63,242 nt of DNA from Lachnospiraceae bacterium UBA7050 (GTDB lineage: Bacteria; Bacillota; Clostridia; Lachnospirales; Lachnospiraceae), in NCBI GenBank assembly GCA_002493905.1, contig DLAJ01000003.1, positions 1 to 63,242 on the forward strand, written 5' to 3'. Below the pieces are notes generated by a model. The model was not told where the DNA came from. It was given only the letters and a program-made list of their open reading frames with translations, and did no database searches. Shown piece by piece: positions 1 to 7,900 of this stretch. How positions within the stretch are numbered: position 1 is the stretch's first letter; each line of letters begins with the position of its first letter. Position numbers and translations under genes: made by a program.

Positions 1-117
1 AGTTACCTTTTCATTTCACCAAAAGTGCTGTTATGTCCTGATCTTTTTATTGGCAGACGGGTTATATAAATGATATCATAAAACGAATACAGACCAGCGG
101 CAGAGGGAGGTTTTAGG

Positions 118-756
118 ATGGCAGATATGGGCGCTCAAAATGAAAAAGACACATTTTCAACGTGGAGATATGTAAGGCCTGATTATGTGGAAGTAAAGAA
201 AGCATTAAATGACAGTAAAAACAAAATGCAGACCGCTACGTCCTATCAGACGTTCCGCAATGCGTGGCTGGATGGTAAAAAAGAGATAGACCGCATGCTC
301 TATCAGGAATCATCATCTGCAGCAACTTGAAAATCTGTTGTATCGCTGCGCCATTGATGAATTTGAACACATGATGTACGACAAAAAGCTGTCGAGGGTG
401 CAGCTCTGCGAACTGTGGGCGGATATTTCGGGCAGATACCTTCCCTGGAACAGGATACCGCTCAAAGAAATTCATCAGGGAACATGCTGGCCGCGCCAGA
501 TACATATTGTGGAGAGTCCGTTTTACTATATCCAATATGACATTGCACAGATCAGTACCTATGAGTTTTACCTCAGGATGAAAGACAACTATGAGCAGAC
601 ATGGTCGGACTATATGAGGCTGTGCAGCGAAGGGGGGAAGCAAATCCTATCCGGAACTGTTAAAAACCGCCCATCTGTCTGATCCGTTTACCGGAAACAC
701 CGTCGAGAATATCTGCCGTGCTGTGATTGATGAGCTGCTCAGCATTTTGTAAGTGT
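118..756 (+). pseudogene. M3-family oligoendopeptidase remnant
   Basis: Two ORF pieces (118-330 and 338-682) are the two ends of an M3 (oligoendopeptidase F-like) zinc peptidase. The first has the N-terminal WRYVRPDY region; the second has the C-terminal stretch with AIDEFEH, RQIHIVESPFYY and YMRLCSEGG. Several hundred central codons, including the HExxH zinc site, are missing. The second piece needs a frame change near 305-335 to join the first, and another near 650-660 lets reading continue (DPFTGNTVENI) to a stop at about 750. A good ribosome site (GAGGGAGG) precedes 118, so a short peptide could still be made, but no peptidase activity is possible. Family assignment rests on remembered conserved C-terminal patterns. 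Confidence 0.75.
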
Positions 757-811
757 AAGAAAAAGGCGGATAAGCCGGGCGCGCCGCTCTTCGAAAAATC
801 AAAGCTTAAAG

Positions 812-855
812 ACAATTAGCAATTGTTTGATGCGGTCGTTTTTTGATGGTAGACT
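812..855 (+). promoter_or_regulatory. Promoter and palindrome for the XRE-REC gene
   Basis: TTGATG (827-832), a 17-base spacer and TAGACT (850-855) form a sigma-A-type promoter upstream of the start at 918. A perfect inverted repeat, ACAATT-agc-AATTGT (812-826), abuts the -35 box and is a natural candidate operator, possibly for the HTH protein itself. Autoregulation is inference. Confidence 0.5.
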
Positions 856-917
856 GAATTTATCACGAGTGAGAAAAAATTTGCGTGCTGAAAATAAGTC
901 GAAAACGGAGGAGCGCT

Positions 918-1571
918 ATGAATATCGGAGAGGTGATAAAGAGCAGGCGTCAGAAAAAGGACCTCACACAGGCAGAATTAGCAGAACGGTTAAAAGTTAC
1001 TCCTCAGGCTGTCTCGAGATGGGAGATGGGAATTTCCTATCCGGATATCGCTATGGTACCTAAGATTTCTGAGGTTTTACGGGTGACTGCCGATGAACTG
1101 CTTGGCGTTAAGCTGTCGAATGAGAGCCAGAAGTCCGGAGAAAAAGAGGATCATGACATCGTCTTAAATCAGGATCAGGTGGACAGTATCTTTGGGTACA
1201 CGCCAAAGCCTGTAACAGGAAAAAGCAAAAGAGTCCTTGTTACTGATGATGCGGACTTTATGAGAATGATGCTGGAGGATGTACTGACGCGTCAGGGGCA
1301 TATCGTTTTGCAGGCAAAGGATGGGCAGGAGTGCCTGAATATCCTGCAGGACGGGGCTGTGGACGTATGTGTGCTTGATATCTGCATGCCGGGTATGGAT
1401 GGAATGGAGGTCTTGAAAAGGATAAAAGAGGAGCAGTCTGGGTTAAGGGTGGTTATGATTTCGGCATTTTCTAAGGAAAATAGTGTCAGACAGGCATTGC
1501 GGCTCGGTGCGGATGCTTTTGTTGTGAAACCGTTTCAGGCACAGTGTCTGATCGAACGGATTGGATCGTGA
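918..1571 (+). CDS. XRE-type HTH fused to a C-terminal response-regulator receiver domain
   Basis: A 217-residue cytoplasmic regulator. The start at 918 is preferred because GGAGGAGC lies just upstream; the longer ORF adds an implausible basic leader. Residues 1-63 are an XRE/Cro helix-turn-helix (LTQAELAERLKVTPQAVSRW), about 64-103 are a linker, and 104-217 are a full CheY-like receiver domain. The receiver keeps the acidic pair D110/D111, the phospho-acceptor D154 in LDICMPGMDG, S182 and K204, so it should be phosphorylatable. The order is reversed from classical response regulators, with the DNA-binding domain first. No histidine kinase is adjacent. It follows a sigma-A-like promoter with a palindrome and is followed by a hairpin terminator. 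Targets are unknown. Confidence 0.85.
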   Translation: MNIGEVIKSRRQKKDLTQAELAERLKVTPQAVSRWEMGISYPDIAMVPKISEVLRVTADELLGVKLSNESQKSGEKEDHDIVLNQDQVDSIFGYTPKPVTGKSKRVLVTDDADFMRMMLEDVLTRQGHIVLQAKDGQECLNILQDGAVDVCVLDICMPGMDGMEVLKRIKEEQSGLRVVMISAFSKENSVRQALRLGADAFVVKPFQAQCLIERIGS

Positions 1572-1582
1572 ATAGAAACAGC

Positions 1583-1625
1583 TTTGCCCCGGCGCTGCAC
1601 TTAGCGGCATCGGGGCATTTTATTC
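1583..1625 (+). terminator. Hairpin after the XRE-REC gene
   Basis: TGCCCCG pairs with CGGGGCA around a GC-rich loop and is followed by TTTTATT. It lies 12 bases after the regulator stop and separates it from the convergent thiT gene. Confidence 0.65.
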
Positions 1626-1661
1626 CGCAGGGCGGACTGTTTTTTTGCATCATCAAAAGAA

Positions 1662-2354
1662 TCAGCGGGAGTCTTTTGCCAGCGTCCGTACGCGCTTCAT
1701 GGCATTCGATACCGCCGGTATTGCGAGCAGGATGAGCGTGACTAAAGCCTCCGGTGCTATGTAGGAAGCGTTATAGCCAAGCGAATAAAGAAGGATGCCG
1801 GTCGGGGACTGGTCGGAGGCGTAAGCGCCGAAAAACAGCGCGCCTGATAAAACCGCGAAAGCATAACGTGCAAGTACGCCGACCGCATAGCCGATGACGA
1901 GTCCGTGCTTTTTGTTGCAGAAAAAGCCGGATAAGCCGAGCGCGCCAAACGCGAGCGGATAATCGACGAGAAGCTGGGCAGGCGTATAGAAAACAGGGTC
2001 AAGGACAAATTGTAAGAGTCCATAAGCAAATCCGGTCATTAAGCCTGCGGCAGCGCCGTACCAGTAGCCGATCAGAACGATAAACAGCATACTGAACAGC
2101 GTGATCGAGCCGCCGAACGGCAGCCTTGCAAATTTGATTTCCGAGGTGACGATGGCAAGCGCCATGGCAACGCCGGAAAAGACGAGCTGTTTTGTCGCGA
2201 TGCGGGCGCTGTGATCTTTCCTCTGCCGGATAAAAACGGCGACGGCAATGAGCAGCACGATCAGGACAATGACGGCGGCAATGCCTGCCCCTGTCAATTC
2301 GAATACAGGTTCGTCCCAGCTGTTGACGGTTGGTGTGGAAAAAAAGTCTGACAT
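1662..2354 (-). CDS. thiT: ECF transporter thiamine-binding S component ThiT
   Basis: A 230-residue membrane protein, the substrate-binding S component that captures thiamine for an energy-coupling-factor transporter whose A/T module is encoded elsewhere. The family signature LVDYPLAFGALGLSGFF is present, and about six hydrophobic segments follow residue 65. An extra N-terminal hydrophobic helix (about residues 20-45) precedes the usual ThiT core, so the protein is longer than the usual roughly 190 residues. The start at 2354 is chosen because AAGGAGGA stands just upstream. A TPP riboswitch in the leader independently supports the thiamine assignment and implies repression when thiamine pyrophosphate is plentiful. 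Confidence 0.9.
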   Translation of the reverse strand: MSDFFSTPTVNSWDEPVFELTGAGIAAVIVLIVLLIAVAVFIRQRKDHSARIATKQLVFSGVAMALAIVTSEIKFARLPFGGSITLFSMLFIVLIGYWYGAAAGLMTGFAYGLLQFVLDPVFYTPAQLLVDYPLAFGALGLSGFFCNKKHGLVIGYAVGVLARYAFAVLSGALFFGAYASDQSPTGILLYSLGYNASYIAPEALVTLILLAIPAVSNAMKRVRTLAKDSR

Positions 2355-2362
2355 AAAAAAAT

Positions 2363-2386
2363 CCTCCTTGTCTGTGGGCAAAGAGG
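2363..2386 (-). promoter_or_regulatory. Stem that masks the thiT ribosome-binding site
   Basis: On the minus-strand RNA, CCTCTTTG can pair with CAAGGAGG (seven Watson-Crick pairs and one G-U) across a short loop, burying the Shine-Dalgarno sequence. Together with the TPP aptamer just upstream this suggests translational control rather than transcription termination. The pairing is visible; the switching mechanism is inference. Confidence 0.5.
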
Positions 2387-2430
2387 GGCTTGTGTGGTAA
2401 GATAACAGAAATGAGAACAATCCTGTTCTT

Positions 2431-2539
2431 CTTAGCCGCTTCCCTACGTCGGTACTAACCGAATCAGGTGGTGAGGGTTAGAGCGGGAATCCTGTTACTT
2501 TGATTCCGCACTCAATCTCAGCGTAAGCTCCCCTAGCGC
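2431..2539 (-). promoter_or_regulatory. TPP (THI-box) riboswitch
   Basis: The minus strand carries the conserved aptamer parts in order: GGGGAGC, the GCTGAGA box, a variable helix (GCGGAATC...GATTCCCGC), CACCTGATTCGGTTAGTACC and CGTAGGGAAGC. It lies about 75 bases upstream of thiT and should sense thiamine pyrophosphate. Confidence 0.93.
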
Positions 2540-2733
2540 GTAATATGAGACTGGGCGCCTGCGGCTTGGAAAATTCAGCATTTGTGTTATCGCGTAAGCC
2601 TGCGCCGCATCTGACTCTGCGGGTGCTCCACATGCCGATATTCCGAATACATGCGCCAATCCTTAGTAAGCATACGGAGTTTTTTGCAGGATGTCAACTA
2701 TTTTTTTTGAATGCAGAACAGAAAGGAAATCCT

Positions 2734-3486
2734 ATGATCTCACAGCTTTTATTTGATCTGGACGGAACGCTGACCGACCCGAAAGAGGGAATCTGCAAGT
2801 CCGTGCAGTATGCACTGCGTGCATTTGGCATTGAAGAGCCGGATATAGACAAGTTAGAACCATTTATCGGACCGCCGCTTGCGGACAGCTTTATGGAATT
2901 TTACGGAATGAGCAGGGAGCGGGCGGCGGAAGCGATCGTGAAGTACCGTGAGCGTTTTTCTGTAAAGGGGTGGTCGGAGAACGTTGTGTATGAGGGGATT
3001 CCACATATGCTGAAATGCCTGTGTGATGAAGGCTATACGCTGGCGGTTGCCTCAAGCAAGCCGACGGTGTTCGTTGAGCGGATTTTGGAGCACTTTGGGC
3101 TGAGGGACGTATTTTCAATCGTGGTCGGCAGTGAGCTGGACGGCAGGCGGACAGGTAAGGATGAGGTGATCGAGGAGACGCTGCGCCGGCTGTCTGAAGA
3201 AACGGATGCTGTGGAGCAGCAGGACGGCGGGCAGCCGGAGAAGGACGCCGCGCAGGGCTTTGCCCAGAGATTTCGTGACAGTGTTCTGATGATCGGCGAC
3301 CGCAGATTTGATGTGGAAGGCGCGCATGCGCATGGGATGCGGTGCGTTGGCGTATCGTACGGATATGCACAGCCGGGAGAATTGGAAGAGGCACATGCAG
3401 ATTTTATTGTGGATTCTCCCGAAGAACTGCTTGCGCTGTTAAAGGGGATGAGGGAGAGCGGCTGTGGGAACCGCGCCAGACCGTAA
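2734..3486 (+). CDS. HAD-superfamily phosphatase, phosphoglycolate phosphatase-like
   Basis: A 250-residue cytoplasmic HAD subfamily IA hydrolase. The start at 2734 is chosen because GAAAGGAAAT precedes it and the catalytic motif LFDLDGTLTD then lies at the usual place (nucleophile D8, acid D10). Motif II is in LAVASSKP, and MIGDRRFDVEGA supplies the metal-binding acidic residues. About 25 extra residues rich in Gln, Glu and Asp (DAVEQQDGGQPEKDAAQ) sit between the conserved Lys region and motif IV. Substrate cannot be read from sequence; phosphoglycolate or another small phosphoester is likely. The last codons and the stop lie inside a 25-bp tandem repeat. Confidence 0.85.
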   Translation: MISQLLFDLDGTLTDPKEGICKSVQYALRAFGIEEPDIDKLEPFIGPPLADSFMEFYGMSRERAAEAIVKYRERFSVKGWSENVVYEGIPHMLKCLCDEGYTLAVASSKPTVFVERILEHFGLRDVFSIVVGSELDGRRTGKDEVIEETLRRLSEETDAVEQQDGGQPEKDAAQGFAQRFRDSVLMIGDRRFDVEGAHAHGMRCVGVSYGYAQPGELEEAHADFIVDSPEELLALLKGMRESGCGNRARP

Positions 3487-3548
3487 GCAGCGGGACTGCG
3501 CCAGATCATAAGCGGCGGGACTGAGGCAGATCATAAGCAGCAGGATGA
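3474..3548 (+). repeat. Three 25-bp tandem repeats over a stop codon
   Basis: Three adjoining 25-base units (3474-3498, 3499-3523, 3524-3548) share the pattern CGCCAGATCATAAGC plus GGCGGGACTG with a few changes. The first unit contains the last codons and the TAA of the HAD gene, so expansion added non-coding copies after the stop. Confidence 0.85.
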
Positions 3549-3620
3549 TCATTCCTTACTGACTGTAAGGAAAGCATAGATATATCGTAGTAGATATGAT
3601 AAGGGAAGGCGGTTTGCATC

Positions 3621-4487
3621 ATGCATGAGAGACAAAAGAATCTGCCAGAAATCATAGCAGACGTGTGCCTGCCGGTTGCGCTTTATTATGTAGCCAGTAA
3701 TATCGTGCTGTATGTGCTGAATCTCTTGGTACAGATGAGCGCGGAACGATTTTTTACAGGCGGACCGGCATGGGTGGCGGGCCATGCGTCTGCCATTCAG
3801 GTTGCGGACAATGCGCTTGCCATGTGTGTCGGTTTTTATCTCGTGCGCAGGCAGTTCTTAGCAGAGGCAGCGGCAGGAGGGGAAGCGGTGCTTGCAGCTC
3901 CGCGCCGGATTGCGGCGGGCTGGTTTCACGAAGGCCTGAAAAGGCGCAAAAATGACTGGCGCTCCTATCTTTTGCTGCTGTTTTCCGGAACGGGGGCGGC
4001 GCTTGCGCTGAACTTTGCGGCGGGGCTGATTGACGCTGCGTCGCATGATGCGGCGTACAGACAGGTCGCAGATACGCAGTATGCAGTTCCAATATGGCTT
4101 GGTCTGACCGCATATGGAATCATCTCGCCGATTATCGAGGAGGGTATTTTCCGCGGCATTTTATACCGGAAATGCAGACGCTATCTGGGACGGGCGTTTC
4201 CTGCCGCAGTGCTGTCGGCTCTACTGTTTGGAATCCTGCACGCCAATCTTGTTCAGGGCGTATATGGATTTCTGATGGGGCTTTTGCTGGCATGGTTTTA
4301 TGAGCGCTATGACAGTTTTCTGGCGCCGGTGCTCATTCATGCAGCGTCCAATGTCAGCGTGTTTCTGCTGAGTACGTCGGGAGTGTTTGCCAATATCCGG
4401 TCAGCGGTGATCGGCTGCTGCATTTGTACGGTTGTTTCGATATTTAGCACATTTTTTATCGTAAAAAAGGATAAAAAGCGTTCTTAG
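3621..4487 (+). CDS. CPBP-family intramembrane protease
   Basis: A 288-residue membrane protein with about seven to eight hydrophobic helices, of the CPBP (CAAX protease and bacteriocin-processing, Abi) family. The three family motifs are present: E173-E174-xxx-R178 in IIEEGIFRG, a His in LLFGILHAN at about residue 205, and HAASN near residue 240. These are the predicted catalytic or metal-binding residues of the intramembrane glutamic protease fold. The ribosome site is AAGGGAAGGCGG. Bacterial members act in bacteriocin self-immunity, prenylated-protein processing or stress responses; no bacteriocin gene is adjacent, so the substrate is unknown. It stands alone, between a tandem repeat and a terminator. 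Confidence 0.9.
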   Translation: MHERQKNLPEIIADVCLPVALYYVASNIVLYVLNLLVQMSAERFFTGGPAWVAGHASAIQVADNALAMCVGFYLVRRQFLAEAAAGGEAVLAAPRRIAAGWFHEGLKRRKNDWRSYLLLLFSGTGAALALNFAAGLIDAASHDAAYRQVADTQYAVPIWLGLTAYGIISPIIEEGIFRGILYRKCRRYLGRAFPAAVLSALLFGILHANLVQGVYGFLMGLLLAWFYERYDSFLAPVLIHAASNVSVFLLSTSGVFANIRSAVIGCCICTVVSIFSTFFIVKKDKKRS

Positions 4488-4626
4488 CATAAAAAGATTG
4501 ATAAAGTTTCTGATTGAAATTGTGTATGTTGAATTTTGGGAGCATGGAGCAGAAAAAGCATCGTACCGGATGAATTGAATGGCAGAAATAATGGAAGAAA
4601 ACAGTATTTTGTTATAGGAAACACAG

Positions 4627-4667
4627 AGAAGCAGTCCCGCTTAAAAATGCGGAACTGCTTCTTTTTA
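4627..4667 (+). terminator. Intrinsic terminator
   Basis: AGAAGCAGTcCCGC pairs with GCGGaACTGCTTCT (one mismatch) and is followed by TTTTT. It ends transcription from the CPBP gene and insulates gltB. Confidence 0.85.
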
Positions 4668-4766
4668 TACAAGTGCTTTTATGAGACAATTCAATAGAAT
4701 AGTCAGATAACAAATTTACATAATGCATAATTAAAAAACAATCAGACAATTCACAAAAAAATCATA

Positions 4767-4795
4767 TTTACAAGAGGCCTAAGCGGGTGTATACT
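4767..4795 (+). promoter_or_regulatory. gltB promoter
   Basis: TTTACA (4767-4772), exactly 17 bases, then TATACT (4790-4795). Transcription should start near 4802, giving a leader of about 130 bases before gltB. Confidence 0.75.
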
Positions 4796-4823
4796 AAAAA
4801 GCGACAAAAAGTATTATTGTATT

Positions 4824-4868
4824 ATTGTATACAATTAGATTGTTCGCAAATAGATTGTATACGATTAG
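4824..4868 (+). promoter_or_regulatory. Three 15-bp direct repeats in the gltB leader
   Basis: ATTGTATACAATTAG (4824-4838), ATTGTTCGCAAATAG (4839-4853) and ATTGTATACGATTAG (4854-4868) lie head to tail. The first contains the perfect palindrome ATTGTATACAAT. They begin about 22 bases past the inferred start of transcription, so a repressor roadblock or an RNA-level signal are both possible. No known regulator is assigned. Confidence 0.7.
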
Positions 4869-4932
4869 GAACGCGGTGAGGGATTTGAAGCATGCAATTC
4901 CCAAAAGAACCGTCAGGTAAAGGAGACAGCCT

Positions 4933-7900
4933 ATGTTTGACGTAAAACAAGACGTGCCGCAGGCGCCGCTCTACGATCCGGCGTTTGAGCATGATAACTG
5001 TGGCATCGGCGCAATCGTGAATATCAAAGGAAAAAAGAGCCGTTCTACGGTGGAGCATGCACTCAGCATTGTGGAAAATTTAGAGCACCGAGCCGGAAAG
5101 GACGCCGAGGGGAAAACGGGTGACGGCGTCGGTATCCTCACGCAGATTTCGCATCGTTTTTTCGCGCGCGTGGCAAAGGAAGCAGGCATTTCTCTTGGCG
5201 GAGAAAGAGAGTACGGCGTCGGGATGTTCTTTTTTCCGCAGGATGAATTGAAGCGCAATCAGGCGAAAAAGATGTTTGAGATCATCGTGCAGAAAGAGGG
5301 ACTGAAATTTTTGGGCTGGCGTGAGGTGCCGACGGTTCCGTCGGTGCTCGGTCACAAGGCACTTTCCTGTATGCCTCATATCATGCAGGGATTTGTGGAG
5401 AAGCCCGCACAGGTGGAAAAAGGGCTTGCGTTTGACCGCATGCTTTATATTGTAAGAAGAGTGTTCGAACAGTCTTCGGATGATACCTATGTTGTTTCGC
5501 TCTCAAGCAGGACGATTGTTTATAAGGGGATGTTTTTGGTCGGGCAGCTCCGCACGTTCTTTTCCGATTTACAGAGCGCCGATTATGAATCGGCGATTGC
5601 GATCGTGCATTCCCGTTTCTCGACGAATACGAATCCCAGCTGGGAGAGGGCGCATCCAAACCGCTTCATCGTACACAACGGTGAGATCAACACGATCCGC
5701 GGCAATGCGGACAGAATGCTTGCCCGTGAAGAGAATATGGAGTCCGAGCACTTAAAAGGCGAGTTTTATAAGGTGCTCCCGGTCATCAACGCGCAGGGCT
5801 CCGACTCTGCGATGCTCGACAATACGCTCGAGTTTCTCGTGATGTCCGGCATGGATTTACCACTTGCGGTCATGATCACGATACCGGAGCCGTGGGCGAA
5901 TAATAAGTCGATGTCTCAGAGTAAAAAAGATTTTTACGAATATTATTCGACGATGATGGAGCCGTGGGACGGTCCCGCGTCCATTCTGTTTTCCGACGGC
6001 GATATCATGGGTGCCGTGCTGGACCGCAACGGTCTGCGCCCGTCAAGATACTATATCACGGACGATGACCAGCTCATTTTGTCTTCTGAGGTCGGCGTGC
6101 TTCCGGTCGATCCGACGAAGATTGTGAAAAAAGAACGACTCCGCCCCGGCAAAATGCTGCTGGTCGATACCGTGAAGGGCGAGGTCATCGACGATGATCA
6201 CTTAAAAGAAAAATACGCAAAGCGCCAGCCATACGGTGAGTGGCTTGATAATAACCTGGTCGAGCTGCATGACTTGAAAATCCCGAACGAGTGCGTGCCG
6301 CAGTTTTCCGATGAGGAGCGCGAGCGCATGCAGAAGGCGTTCGGCTATACTTACGAGGAGCTGAAGGAGACCATTCTGCCGATGGCGAAAAACGGCTCCG
6401 AGCCGATCGCGGCAATGGGAACCGATATTCCGCTTCCGGTGCTGTCCCATTCGCATCAGCCGCTGTTCCATTATTTTAAGCAGCTCTTTGCGCAGGTGAC
6501 GAATCCGCCCATCGACGCGATCCGTGAGGAGATCGTGACCTCTACGAACGTCTATGTCGGTACGGACGGCAACCTTTTGGAAGAGACGCCGAAGAACTGT
6601 AACGTGTTAAAGATCAACGATCCGATTCTGACGAATACGGATATGCTCAAGATCAAGCATATGAAGCGTGACGGGTTTAAGGTCGAGGTCGTTCCGATTA
6701 CTTATTATAAGAATACGAGCTTGGAAAAAGCGATCGACCGTCTGTTTCTTGCTGTGGACAGGGCATACCGGGAGGGTGTGAATGTTATGATCCTGTCCGA
6801 CCGCGGCGTGGATGAAAACCATGTGGCAATCCCGTCCCTGTTAGCGGTGTCGGCATTACAGCAGCATCTGGTCGAAACGAAAAAAAGAACGAGCGTTGCG
6901 ATCATCTTAGAATCCGCCGAGCCGCGCGAAGTGCATCATTTTGCGACATTGTTAGGCTTTGGCGCAAGCGCGATCAATCCCTATCTGGCGCTGGAATCCA
7001 TTCAGGAGCTGATCGACCGGAAAATGCTAAGCAAAGACTACTATGCGGCAGTCGATGATTATAATAAGGCAGTGCTCGGCGGCATCGTCAAGATTGCGAG
7101 CAAAATGGGAATCTCGACGATCCAGTCCTATCAGGGCAGTAAGATTTTTGAGGCGATCGGCATCGACGCGGACGTCATTAACAAATACTTTAAGAACACG
7201 GTCTGCCGCGTGGGCGGTATCACGATCAAAGATATTGAAAAACAGGTGGATGAGCTGCATTCCATGGCGTTTGATACGCTTGGGCTTGCCAACGACTTAA
7301 CGCTTGACAGTCCGGGGCGGCATAAATCGCGCAGCGGCGCCGAGCAGCACCTTTACAACCCGGCGACGATTCATATGCTTCAGGAATCGACGAAGCGCGG
7401 CGACTACGAAATGTTTAAGCAGTATACGGCAATGGTCGATGACGAGAACAATATCCGCAATCTGCGCGGGCTCATGGAGTTTGTTTACCCGAAAAAAGCA
7501 GTCCCGCTGGAAGAAGTGGAGAGCGTTGAGCAGATTGTCACACGCTTTAAGACGGGCGCGATGTCCTATGGCTCGATTTCGAAGGAAGCGCATGAGACGC
7601 TTGCCATTGCAATGAACCGCCTGCACGGAAAATCAAACACCGGAGAGGGCGGCGAGGACATTGAGCGTCTCCGGATCGGCGCAGACGGACTCAATAAATG
7701 TTCGGCGATCAAACAGGTGGCGTCGGGACGCTTCGGCGTAACAAGCCGCTATCTTGTGAGTGCAAAGGAAATTCAGATCAAAATGGCGCAGGGCGCAAAG
7801 CCCGGCGAGGGCGGGCATCTTCCGGCAGGAAAGGTCTATCCTTGGATTGCCAAAACCAGGCATTCCACGCCGGGCGTCGGCTTAATCTCGCCGCCGCCCC

